Source: RUG14515 sp045117995
Lineage (GTDB): Bacteria; Bacillota_I; Bacilli_A; RFN20; CAG-826
Assembly: GCA_045117995.1 (NCBI GenBank)
Contig: JBGUOH010000003.1
Coordinates: forward strand, 124,001 to 188,000
DNA: 64,000 nt
Reading direction: 5' to 3'
Part shown: positions 8,902 through 16,583 of the stretch, in pieces
Layout: each line of letters starts with the position of its first letter
How positions within the stretch are numbered: the stretch's first letter is position 1
Notes under the pieces: model-generated
The model's database searches: none
What the model saw: the letters and a program-made list of their open reading frames with translations, nothing else
Told to the model about the DNA's origin: nothing
Program-made: the position numbers and the translations under genes

Positions 8902-10305
8902 ATGGAAAAGATTATGAATTTTTTCAAAAATAAAGCCGTTGGCTACTTCATTGTTGCTGCCGATGCTTTAATTGCCATCATTTTAACAATTGTCTTCTTT
9001 GCTACATACAAAGGCGCAATGGCGTTCTCTGCTGTCGCACCAGAAATCCTTGGTATCTTCTTACTCGCTGGTGCCATCGTTGAACTCGTTGTTCTTGTTT
9101 TACCACAATACAGATTCATTCATATCGCCGCTATCGTCATGTTTAGCTTAGCGTTATTCAAAGAAACATTATTGATTCCAAACCTTATCGCTGACTACGT
9201 TAACAACGTCTTCTATCAAGGTGGTAATCTTGGTGTCAACGTCTTCTATCTTGTTACAATTATTCTTATCCTTGGTTCTGCTATCGCAGCAGCCTTCATT
9301 GGATTCTACAAGAAAGAAGAAGAAGCTAATGCTGATATGCCAATCGAGAAAAACAACGTCGCACAAATCGCCAAAGTTGGCGTTGGTGCTGCTGTTGTCT
9401 TAGCGGCAGTCTTAACAAGCTCCCTCGTTGCTTGGAACTTAAACGAAAAAGCTAACAAGGTTGTTCCGATTGAAGGCTTCAACCCAATCACTGAAGAAGT
9501 CAAAGCAAAAGCAGCCGAAGCTAACTACACATTCAAACCAGCAGAAGTTGTTATGAAAGAACAAGAATCTTATGACTTCAATGGCGATGTTAAGAGTGTA
9601 TCCACAAATACAACTAGAGATGGTCATAATATGGTCTACTACTTCGAAGGTTCTTACTCCGAAGGTTGGCAAGGTGACTACTCCGCTACATATGGTTACA
9701 TTTGCTTATGGGATGATGGCTTATATGGTGGCAAAATTGGTAGCTTAAACATTAGAGGCTATTGGTTTAACTCATCATTAAAAGCCGCTGAAGGTGCCAA
9801 AGACTGTTTAAAGATGGTCTCTGATCCAAAGATTAACGATAAGGTTAATAACAAAGAAACTGAAAAGTACAATTCCTTAATCGCTCAACCTTCTACAGGT
9901 TTCTATAAGTACCAAATTTACGCTTACTTAAGAATGAGCTGGGGCGATGACCGTAGTATGATTCTTAACGGTTATGAATATTTCCCAGAAGTTGCTATTG
10001 CAATCGACACTCAAAACGCTGAACTTCAAGCTTATAAGGGTGAAGAATACGATATGTCTTCTTGGGTACCAACCCGTATCTTAAGTAGCTTAGATTATTC
10101 ATCTGTCTTCAAACCAGTCGATGTTGCATGGACTGCTGAAGATGGTAAAGTTTCTATTTCCTATGTTGATGATGATAAGAATAGAGGTATTAGTAGCATT
10201 ACCGCAGTCTTTGATTCAGTTGGTGAGAAAAACGTCACTATTAAGTGGAACGGTTTCGAAGCCAGCGTTAAAGTGAATGTCACTGAACTTCCAGAAGAAG
10301 AATAA
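8902..10305 (+). CDS. Multi-spanning membrane protein with extracellular domain, GH3 partner
   Basis: 467 residues. Five hydrophobic segments (about 13-35, 48-66, 72-90, 110-135, 155-175) are followed by a large polar, aromatic-rich region of about 290 residues. This ends in a strand-rich stretch (SVGEKNVTIKWNGFEASVKV) that looks like a bacterial Ig-like domain. A strong AGGAGGTAACTG site and the 17-base gap put it in an operon with the GH3 gene upstream. I do not recognise the family. Its position suggests a partner of the surface glycosidase in glycan binding or handling, which is inference. A terminator follows. Confidence 0.7.
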   Translation: MEKIMNFFKNKAVGYFIVAADALIAIILTIVFFATYKGAMAFSAVAPEILGIFLLAGAIVELVVLVLPQYRFIHIAAIVMFSLALFKETLLIPNLIADYVNNVFYQGGNLGVNVFYLVTIILILGSAIAAAFIGFYKKEEEANADMPIEKNNVAQIAKVGVGAAVVLAAVLTSSLVAWNLNEKANKVVPIEGFNPITEEVKAKAAEANYTFKPAEVVMKEQESYDFNGDVKSVSTNTTRDGHNMVYYFEGSYSEGWQGDYSATYGYICLWDDGLYGGKIGSLNIRGYWFNSSLKAAEGAKDCLKMVSDPKINDKVNNKETEKYNSLIAQPSTGFYKYQIYAYLRMSWGDDRSMILNGYEYFPEVAIAIDTQNAELQAYKGEEYDMSSWVPTRILSSLDYSSVFKPVDVAWTAEDGKVSISYVDDDKNRGISSITAVFDSVGEKNVTIKWNGFEASVKVNVTELPEEE

Positions 10306-10328
10306 TTAGATATTTAAATTTACAAAAC

Positions 10329-10361
10329 AGGGTGTTGTCATTTGACAGCATCCTTTTTGTT
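10329..10361 (+). terminator. Terminator of the GH3 operon, overlapping the tmRNA promoter
   Basis: AGGGTGTTGTC pairs with GACAGCATCCT (two G-U pairs) around a small loop, followed by TTTTTGTTTG. The 3' arm contains the TTGACA of the next promoter. Confidence 0.8.
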
Positions 10362-10370
10362 TGCAATAAT
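10342..10370 (+). promoter_or_regulatory. Promoter of ssrA
   Basis: TTGACA (10342-10347), 17 bases, AATAAT (10365-10370), with the tmRNA 5' end 12 bases further. The consensus -35 lies inside the 3' arm of the preceding terminator. Confidence 0.6.
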
Positions 10371-10381
10371 AGTTGGCACAT

Positions 10382-10776
10382 GGGGTCGTATTGGTTTCGA
10401 CCAGGAATGGTTAGGCTCTAACTGCAGTCGAGTGATGACGTTATCATCAAAACAAAAATAACTGACAACAGTTATATGAGAGCTCCTAGAGCTCAATCTC
10501 TCTGCTTAGCTTAATTTAGCTCCCGACATAGGGTTCCGACGCAACGCGCCGGGCAGAGCATCCCCTAAGGTTTTATCCTTTCACGCTTAGGTAGGGTGTC
10601 ATACCAAAAGGATAGGTGTCTAGAGTCGATAAGTTACTAGCGCCGAAATTCGGTTTATCTCGCACGTCCTAGTGAGTCGATATACGAAAACGTGTTAAAT
10701 TCTAATATCGTCTAAACTGTAGACGTTATTGAAGAGCCTTCTTGGGACAGGAGTTCAATTCTCCTCGGCTCCACCA
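10382..10776 (+). ncRNA. ssrA: Transfer-messenger RNA (tmRNA)
   Basis: The 5' GGGGTCG pairs with the 3' CGGCTCC (7 bp), followed by discriminator A and an encoded CCA. A TTCGAC-type tRNA-like 5' domain and a T-arm GGAGTTCAATTCTCC are present. Aligned with the Bacillus tmRNA, the ATAACT before the resume codon puts the tag reading frame at GAC 10464. It encodes DNSYMRAPRAQSLCLA (after the tRNA-borne Ala) and stops at TAA 10512-10514. The tag therefore ends CLA rather than the usual LAA/VAA. The RNA rescues stalled ribosomes together with SmpB and marks the products for proteolysis. Confidence 0.95.
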
Positions 10777-10788
10777 AGAGAATATAAA

Positions 10789-10817
10789 TGCCAAACTTGA
10801 TGTTTGGCTTTTTATTT
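10789..10817 (+). terminator. Terminator of ssrA
   Basis: GCCAAAC / GTTTGGC stem, five-base loop, then TTTTTATTT. Confidence 0.9.
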
Positions 10818-10840
10818 AGAATCTATGTAATGCAACATGC

Positions 10841-10869
10841 TTTACAATGTAATTACATGAAAGTATAAT
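10841..10869 (+). promoter_or_regulatory. Promoter and operator of the DinJ/YafQ module
   Basis: TTTACA (10841-10846), 17 bases, TATAAT (10864-10869). The spacer contains the perfect palindrome ATGTAATTACAT (10847-10858), the expected place for autorepression by the toxin-antitoxin complex. Confidence 0.7.
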
Positions 10870-10886
10870 AAATATGAGGAAAAAAT

Positions 10887-11150
10887 ATGGCAACCATTAA
10901 TATTAGAGTGGATGAGAAATTAAAGAAAGAATCAGAAAGAATCTTTGATGAGTTGGGGATAAGTATGACTGGCGCCATGACTATTTTTTTGAAAGCAGTC
11001 GTTAGGACTAATAGCATACCTTTTACTTTAGAAATACCCAACAAAGAGACAATTAAAGCATTTAAAGAAGTTGATGACATTTCTTCTGGGAAGGCAAAAG
11101 CTAAGAAGTATTCTAGCGCTGCCGACCTCAGGAAGGAATTAAAGGTGTGA
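10887..11150 (+). CDS. dinJ: RelB/DinJ-family antitoxin
   Basis: 87 residues. The N-terminus (TINIRVDEKLKKESERIFDELGISMTGA) is the ribbon-helix-helix DNA-binding fold of RelB/DinJ antitoxins, and the C-terminal part should wrap the toxin. The ATG follows ATGAGGA. It ends in TGA, overlapping the toxin start by four bases (GTGA), so the pair is translationally coupled. The palindrome in its promoter is the likely operator. Confidence 0.9.
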   Translation: MATINIRVDEKLKKESERIFDELGISMTGAMTIFLKAVVRTNSIPFTLEIPNKETIKAFKEVDDISSGKAKAKKYSSAADLRKELKV

Positions 11151-11425
11151 AGAAATACGACATCATCATCACAAACTCATGCAAAAAAGACATCAAAAGA
11201 GCCAGTAAACAAGGAAAGAACATAGACTTACTCTTTGATGTTGTCGATCAATTAAGCGACGGGAAAAAACTTGATCCAAAGTTTAAAGATCACAAATTAA
11301 GTGGAAATTATGAAGGCAAAAGAGAATGCCATATTGAGCCTGATTTCCTACTTATTTATCAAATTAATGAAAAGGAAATAGTACTTTATTTAGTCAGGGT
11401 TGGAAGTCATTCTGACTTATTCTAA
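11147..11425 (+). CDS. yafQ: YafQ-family toxin (ribosome-dependent mRNA endonuclease)
   Basis: 92 residues, GTG start inside the antitoxin stop. It has the RelE/YafQ fold signature: FKDHKLSGNYEGKRECHIEPDFLLIYQ followed by LVRVGSHSDLF (given here in pieces: DHKL, RECHI, SHSDLF). The His and Asp residues in these blocks match the catalytic His/Asp set of E. coli YafQ. It would cleave translated mRNA at the ribosomal A site when the antitoxin is degraded. It stands alone as a two-gene unit with a bidirectional terminator behind it. Confidence 0.9.
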   Translation: MKKYDIIITNSCKKDIKRASKQGKNIDLLFDVVDQLSDGKKLDPKFKDHKLSGNYEGKRECHIEPDFLLIYQINEKEIVLYLVRVGSHSDLF

Positions 11426-11429
11426 AGAC

Positions 11430-11465
11430 AAAACAAAAACCAGGCGATGAGCCTGGCTTGTTTTG
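11430..11465. terminator. Bidirectional terminator
   Basis: CCAGGC / GCCTGG stem with a GATGA loop, T-rich to the right (TTGTTTTGG) and A-rich to the left. It serves yafQ and the converging gene. Confidence 0.75.
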
Positions 11466-11478
11466 GTGTAATGGCTTT

Positions 11479-12108
11479 TTAGGCCGCTTGAGCGTAGCTA
11501 AGAGCAGCGTTTGCGTAGACAGAGATATTCTTAAGGTCTGGCGCAGTTTTACCCTTCACGCTCTCGAATTCGATGGTCAAATCACCTTGTGGGAGAGCAA
11601 AGTTTGTCATCACAAGGTGATGCCATTCGAGACCTTCGCCGTCCTTTTTGACTTCAATAGCATCTTCTTCGATTAGGGAGTTATTGACCTTGATGCTAAC
11701 GTTGCCTAATAAATTATCGGTGGCAACACTGTTTATAACGAAGTCAATGTCGACGAATGATTTTTCTTCTAAATAAAGCGCGACAGCAATTTTACCATCG
11801 ATGGAAGGTAAATATGTCTCATCGCCTGTTACAGGGGTGTAATCAGCCGCTGTGGTGGTGTATGTCATATTATCGGCATAAGCCACTAAAGATTGTTTAT
11901 ATTTGGATTTGAAATTGTCGTTAATTTCAACGACTTTAGGAGCGGCTGCAGTAACTGAACGCATCTCTAAATCGTTTTGATAATATTTTTTCTCATAGTC
12001 CTTGTAGGAAGTGTAAGAAACAAGCATCACAATACCAACAATAATGAAGGTCACACCAAACACAACGATAGTGGTGAGTAATCTTAAATGTTTAAGAATC
12101 CATTTCAT
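11479..12108 (-). CDS. Single-span membrane protein with lectin-like domain, GH3 partner
   Basis: 209 residues. One transmembrane helix (about 10-35) is followed by an extracellular part. Residues about 95-200 are beta-rich (IAVALYLEEKSFVDIDF ... NVSIKVNN ... PQGDLTIEFESV) and resemble the CBM-like modules of the protein at the left edge of the window. It follows the reverse-strand GH3 gene by 18 bases and is probably cotranscribed. The role as carbohydrate-binding partner of the glycosidase is inference; no family is assigned with certainty. Confidence 0.6.
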   Translation of the reverse strand: MKWILKHLRLLTTIVVFGVTFIIVGIVMLVSYTSYKDYEKKYYQNDLEMRSVTAAAPKVVEINDNFKSKYKQSLVAYADNMTYTTTAADYTPVTGDETYLPSIDGKIAVALYLEEKSFVDIDFVINSVATDNLLGNVSIKVNNSLIEEDAIEVKKDGEGLEWHHLVMTNFALPQGDLTIEFESVKGKTAPDLKNISVYANAALSYAQAA

Positions 12109-12126
12109 AATCTTGTTCCTCCTTTC

Positions 12127-15100
12127 CTATTCTTCTTTCCGTTTTCTTTTGAAAAGACGGGCTACGAGTTCCGCTCTAAATTCAGGATCGGCTGGTAATA
12201 AAGCCATCACGATACCGAACGCAAAGCTAACGATAACAACTGCTTCAACGCATTCTAATGCTGGTTGCCACCATACCCATGGGGCTTTACCTGTTGCAAT
12301 AATTGCTTTGTGCGAATCATCGCTGTTATAAACGTGGTTTGTATAGAGAGGTCTAATAGAACCGTAAACAACTTGTTTAGCGCTTTCTCTGACTCTCCAT
12401 TTGAATCTAACTGTTGCAGAGGATTGGCTGGCTGCAGAGAAGTTAGAATCAGCAAGAACATAGTTTCCACCTGCTCTAAACATTTGGTTGGCGTCTTGCA
12501 ATGTACCGTTTTCTGTATAGTCAGTAATCATCATGCCATTGAATCCCCATTCATTACGGAGAACACCTTGACATAAAGCTTGAGAACCACCAGTCCAAAC
12601 CGCACCAATACGGTTGAAGGAAGACATAACTGCACAACCTTCGCCACGTTTGATGGATTCTTCGAATGGACGTAAGTAGATTTCACGTAATGCTTGTTCG
12701 GTCATCCATGTGAATAAACCGACACGGTGATATTCAGTATCATTAGCAACGAAGTGCTTAATGAAGCCATTCTTACCACCATCAGATAAACCTTTAGTGA
12801 CATTAGCTAAGCAACGACCAGCTAAGAAGCCATCTTCTGAATGGTATTCAGCGTGTCTACCACCATATGGGTTACGGTGAATGTTACTTGCTGGACCATA
12901 TAAGTAGTCTTTACCACCTAAGGCCATATCTTTAGCTTCGGATAAACCGAATAAGTAAAGCATATTTTCGTTCCATGTTTGAGCTTGTAAGCATGGATCT
13001 GGATAAGCTGTTAAGTGTTTGCCGTCAACTGTAGCGCCGACCATACAGGCACCTTCAGCATCATAATAGTCACAATAGCCTCTTTCAACAGCTCTACCTT
13101 CTTTTAAGCCAAGAGAACTGAAACCAGGTCTACCATAACTTGTTTTCTTAGGAATGTTTGTGCCTTCTTTCCATGTTAATTGATCTAATAATGGTTCCCA
13201 TTCAGGAGCGTTGTAGTCTTGAGCTAAAATCATACCTAATTCAGTTAATTGATTCTTATCATCAAGAACTTTTAGACCATTTTTAGCATCGAATGTTGGC
13301 TCGTCTTTTCTTAATTCTTTACCAAAGACATCGACAGTTGCTTTATCCCATGCGCTAGCCATACTTGTGGTATAGGAAGTTGGTTTGCTAGCACTATCAG
13401 TGGTCTTTAATCCTGCGTTCCATGGTCTTGTAGCATTGTACGCTGTCATTAACGGAGCAAAGTTAGCTCTTGTTAAGTATTCAATTGGTTCACCAATAGA
13501 TTTACCATCGACGGAAACACCATCAATAGCGTTTTCACCAGTGAATAATGGTTTAACTTCATTACCAGTAGCATCGTCAGTATCGATATTGATTGTGTCA
13601 CTTAAACGATACTTAGCGGTATTGTTGTTAGAGCCCGCTCTTAAGTTATGGGCGTCTGTCATTGCTTTAATGACATAGTCACCTTTATCTAATTCATATC
13701 CAGCATGGCCGTTACCATTAGCGTCGTAGCAGTCAAATGACATAAATTCATTTGTATTGACCTTAATAGTGACGTCACGTGTTTCACCTGGCATTAATAA
13801 GTCGGTCTTTTGGAAACCAACAAGTTTCACGGATGCTTTTTCGATTTGGCCTTCATAGTATGGAGCAGTCAAATATAATTGAACGACATCTCTACCTGCG
13901 ACTTTACCAGTGTTGGTAACTTCGACGATGAATTCTAATTCTTGGTTTGGTTTGAAGGAACTACCGCTGTTTTGAGCGTACTTTAAGTTCCATTTGAAAT
14001 TGGTGTAGCTTAAACCATAACCAAATGGGTAAGCCACAACGTTTTCATAACCATTGTATGGTTCATTATCCCAGAACTTTTCAGCATCAGCGGTTTCAAA
14101 CCATTTATAGCCAACGTAGATACCTTCATAGTAATCTGCGAAGATGGCGTGGCCATGACCAGCATTAGTATTGCTGTTTGCTAAGTTAGCGCCACTTGGG
14201 ACACCAGTATAATAGGAACCCTGAGCGGCTTGGTTGGAGTTACCATTATTTGACCAATAACCACTTGTGTAGTAAGTGACATTATAACGGTGATTCATTG
14301 GCCATGTGTCCGCTGTTCTACCAGATGGGTTGATTTCACCATAGAGAACTTGTGGGATGGCTCTATAACCAAAGGAACCAGTTGGTCCAACGAGTAAGCA
14401 AGCATCTAAACCTGGAATATCTCTCATGAAGTCCATTTGCATGACGTTGGTGGAGTTAATGATCACGATAACGTTTTCATAGTCTTGACCAACGGCTCTT
14501 AAAAGCTCTTCTTCTTCGAGAGTGATTTCAAGATAACCACGTTCAGTGTTCTTTGTGTTTTTGGCCTTATAATTATTAACTTGTTCATGTGGTGGATCTA
14601 AGTGTTCGCCACCATATCTACCAATACAGACGATTGCTGTATCAGTGTCGCCCTTCGCGGCATCATATAGTGCTGCATAGTCAGCGTTGTTAGATAAGCT
14701 TGGGTTTGTTAAACGATAGATGGTATTGTAATCAGAACCATAGGACTTTGTGTCTCTATCTCTTGGGGTTGCCCATTTTTCATAGTATTTGATGATGTCA
14801 TCATTATAAGCGATGCCTCTTTCATCAAACGCGTCGATGATACCATAAGCACGGTAATCTTTTGTGCTCTTGTTACCATCAGCACTACCAGAACCAGAGT
14901 TGGAGATAACCCATTCAACAGCATCATAGCCAAAGACATTGATGTGATTCACTTCCTTCTTAAGTGGTAACACATCATTATCGTTCTTAGCTAAAACGAT
15001 ACCTTCTTGTTCAATTTCAACAGCAAGCTTGTCGCCCATGTTGTTTTTTTCACCACCGGTTTCAACGCTACAAAGTGCAGCCGTAATAAAACCAGAGTTT

Positions 15101-15222
15101 GGCGCAATAACTAAATCATTAGTTAGCTTCACACCTACAATCGCGCCGATTGTGAGCGCAGTAAAGCCACCTGCGATAATCAGCTTGCGAATAAGGCGCG
15201 CCTTAAAAATAGAATTTTCCAT
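12127..15222 (-). CDS. Membrane-anchored glycoside hydrolase family 3, domain-swapped (second copy)
   Basis: 1031 residues with the same architecture as the forward-strand paralog: N-terminal membrane helix (about 11-32), GH3 C-terminal sandwich first (GIVLAKNDNDVLPL, residues about 75-90), PFGYGLSYTNF then a fibronectin-like domain, the TIM barrel (about 680-930), a C-terminal membrane helix (about 985-1010) and a basic tail. The nucleophile is Asp901 in MITDYTEN, the standard (S/T)D(W/Y) form, unlike the IDDA of the paralog, so the two probably differ in substrate. The KH(F/C)-type motif IKHFVANDTEYHR is also present. AAAGGAG precedes the ATG. The GCGCGTATTTAT motif lies about 50 bases upstream. 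Confidence 0.9.
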   Translation of the reverse strand: MENSIFKARLIRKLIIAGGFTALTIGAIVGVKLTNDLVIAPNSGFITAALCSVETGGEKNNMGDKLAVEIEQEGIVLAKNDNDVLPLKKEVNHINVFGYDAVEWVISNSGSGSADGNKSTKDYRAYGIIDAFDERGIAYNDDIIKYYEKWATPRDRDTKSYGSDYNTIYRLTNPSLSNNADYAALYDAAKGDTDTAIVCIGRYGGEHLDPPHEQVNNYKAKNTKNTERGYLEITLEEEELLRAVGQDYENVIVIINSTNVMQMDFMRDIPGLDACLLVGPTGSFGYRAIPQVLYGEINPSGRTADTWPMNHRYNVTYYTSGYWSNNGNSNQAAQGSYYTGVPSGANLANSNTNAGHGHAIFADYYEGIYVGYKWFETADAEKFWDNEPYNGYENVVAYPFGYGLSYTNFKWNLKYAQNSGSSFKPNQELEFIVEVTNTGKVAGRDVVQLYLTAPYYEGQIEKASVKLVGFQKTDLLMPGETRDVTIKVNTNEFMSFDCYDANGNGHAGYELDKGDYVIKAMTDAHNLRAGSNNNTAKYRLSDTINIDTDDATGNEVKPLFTGENAIDGVSVDGKSIGEPIEYLTRANFAPLMTAYNATRPWNAGLKTTDSASKPTSYTTSMASAWDKATVDVFGKELRKDEPTFDAKNGLKVLDDKNQLTELGMILAQDYNAPEWEPLLDQLTWKEGTNIPKKTSYGRPGFSSLGLKEGRAVERGYCDYYDAEGACMVGATVDGKHLTAYPDPCLQAQTWNENMLYLFGLSEAKDMALGGKDYLYGPASNIHRNPYGGRHAEYHSEDGFLAGRCLANVTKGLSDGGKNGFIKHFVANDTEYHRVGLFTWMTEQALREIYLRPFEESIKRGEGCAVMSSFNRIGAVWTGGSQALCQGVLRNEWGFNGMMITDYTENGTLQDANQMFRAGGNYVLADSNFSAASQSSATVRFKWRVRESAKQVVYGSIRPLYTNHVYNSDDSHKAIIATGKAPWVWWQPALECVEAVVIVSFAFGIVMALLPADPEFRAELVARLFKRKRKEE

Positions 15223-15271
15223 ATAAGGACTCCTTTATGTTGTTTAAGCACTTATATTCTAGTACACACGG

Positions 15272-15283
15272 GCGCGTATTTAT
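15272..15283. promoter_or_regulatory. GCGCGTATTTAT motif upstream of the second GH3 gene
   Basis: Identical 12-mer to 3036-3047. It lies in the region from which the reverse-strand GH3 gene is transcribed and is a candidate regulator site. A TAGAAT -10-like box for that gene is at about 15257-15262 on the reverse strand. Confidence 0.4.
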
Positions 15284-15411
15284 ATATAAAAAAGAGTTAC
15301 AACGTCACGCGTAGCAAAAATGATTAGATAACATCTTACTAAAATAAAAATAAAAAAAGTTTTTTGTTGCGCATTTTTCTTATAGTGCTAAACTTATAGC
15401 CAAGTAAAATT

Positions 15412-15468
15412 ATGAAAAGAGCATTTTATTACTTTTATAGCTACTATTATCCAAGAGGTAATCAATAA
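15412..15468 (+). CDS. Tyrosine-rich leader peptide of the ABC transporter operon
   Basis: An 18-codon frame reads MKRAFYYFYSYYYPRGNQ and stops at TAA 15466-15468. Six of 18 codons are Tyr and two are Phe, packed between 15424 and 15450. The stop codon lies inside the first segment of a hairpin chain that ends in a terminator just before an ABC transporter gene. A -10-like TATAGT is at 15381-15386; no clear -35 and only a weak ribosome site are visible. The peptide itself is probably without function; its translation would report charged tRNA-Tyr (or Phe) supply. Confidence 0.75.
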   Translation: MKRAFYYFYSYYYPRGNQ

Positions 15469-15580
15469 TCTTGGCCTTTTAGCTATTAAGGTGTTATTGA
15501 TTACAAGAACTTAATCAATGGCACCGATAATAAAAAAGATGAATTATTAATTGGTGCCAAACAGGACACCAATTTTTATT
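15458..15580 (+). promoter_or_regulatory. Transcription attenuator with five alternating RNA segments
   Basis: Segments: S1 15458-15468 (GTAATCAATAA), S2 15490-15504 (contains TTATTGATTAC), S3 15512-15525 (TAATCAATGGCACC), S4 15549-15558 (AATTGGTGCC), S5 15567-15574 (CACCAATT) followed by TTTATTTC. S1:S2 is a perfect 11 bp, S2:S3 about 14 bp with G-U pairs, S3:S4 6 bp (GGCACC/GGTGCC), and S4:S5 the terminator. Logic: if the ribosome stalls on Tyr codons, S1:S2 forms, S3 is free to take S4, and transcription continues. If the ribosome reaches the stop it covers S1, S2:S3 forms and S4:S5 terminates. The logic is inferred; the complementarities are seen. Confidence 0.75.
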
Positions 15581-15600
15581 TCATTAAGGGGGACATTAAA

Positions 15601-16581
15601 ATGAAAAAGACAAAATTACTCACGCTCTTACCACTCATGCTTACACCATTTATGATGACAGGCTGCTCAAACGAAAGCACTGACATTGGCATTCTCCAAT
15701 TTGGTGAATTCGCTGCCTTAGACAATGCGAGAGAAGGCTTTATCCAAGGTCTTAAGGACGCTGGCTTCGGTGATTTGAAGATTGACGTTCAAAACGCTAA
15801 AGCGACAGCCGCTACTAACTCCACATTAGCCAAAGGTATGGCTAGCAAAAAGCACAAACTCAATTTAGCGATTGCTACTCCATGTGCTACAGCCTTAAAA
15901 GCCGCACAAGAAAATATTGGTTCTACAACTCCATTATTATTCACTGCTGTGACTGATCCTGTTGGTGCGGGTTTACTTAAAGATAATAAAGCTCCAGAAG
16001 GTTTCATTACTGGTACAAGTGACTTACAACCAGAAGAAGCTTTAGGTAATCAAATTAAATTAACAAAGAAAATGATTCCAGCCGCTAAAAAGTTAGGTAT
16101 CTTCTACTGCGCAAATGAACAAAATTCACGTGTTCAAGCAGAAATGGCAGAAGAAGTTGCTAAAACTGAAGGCTTAGAAGTTGTTACTAAGACATGCGTT
16201 GACCAATTCACAATTAAGACAAACATCGCGGAATTAGCCGCTGAAGTTGATGCTATTTGGATTCCAACCGACAACACAGTCGCTAGTAACATGGCTAAAG
16301 TCAAAGACGGCTTAGGACAAAATAAAACATTAGTCATCGTTGGTGAAGAAGGTATGCTTGATGGTGGTCAAGTTACTGTTTCTATCTCCTACTACGATTT
16401 AGGACTTAAAACTGCTGAATTAGCGGCTAAAATCTTAAAAGGTTCCGCTATTAAAGATGTACCTGTGTTCTTCAATACCGCAGATACATGCTCATACACA
16501 TTCAATAAAAAGAACTTAGAAGATGCTGGTTTCAAAGCAGAAGACTTACCAGCAGAATTCCCTTGGAAAGAAGCTAAATAA
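15601..16581 (+). CDS. ABC transporter substrate-binding lipoprotein (TrpX family), probably tyrosine
   Basis: 326 residues. Signal peptide with lipobox MTGC (lipid on Cys22). The body is a type I periplasmic-binding-protein fold of the ABC_sub_bind family (PF04392-like): IGILQFGEFAALDNAREGF at the start, then ITGTSDLQPEEAL, LGIFYCANEQNS and AIWIPTDNTVAS. Family members near aromatic-amino-acid genes are called TrpX. It is the first gene of a three-gene operon (2-base gaps) with permease and ATPase. The Tyr-rich attenuator directly upstream argues for tyrosine as the ligand, an inference from regulation. Ribosome site AAGGGGGA. Confidence 0.88.
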   Translation: MKKTKLLTLLPLMLTPFMMTGCSNESTDIGILQFGEFAALDNAREGFIQGLKDAGFGDLKIDVQNAKATAATNSTLAKGMASKKHKLNLAIATPCATALKAAQENIGSTTPLLFTAVTDPVGAGLLKDNKAPEGFITGTSDLQPEEALGNQIKLTKKMIPAAKKLGIFYCANEQNSRVQAEMAEEVAKTEGLEVVTKTCVDQFTIKTNIAELAAEVDAIWIPTDNTVASNMAKVKDGLGQNKTLVIVGEEGMLDGGQVTVSISYYDLGLKTAELAAKILKGSAIKDVPVFFNTADTCSYTFNKKNLEDAGFKAEDLPAEFPWKEAK

Positions 16582-16583
16582 AC

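Noticed and set aside
15393..15600. T-box riboswitch before the TrpX-type operon
   Set aside because: No AGGGTGGNACCGCG antiterminator core and no specifier loop. The Tyr-rich frame with alternating stems explains the sequence better.
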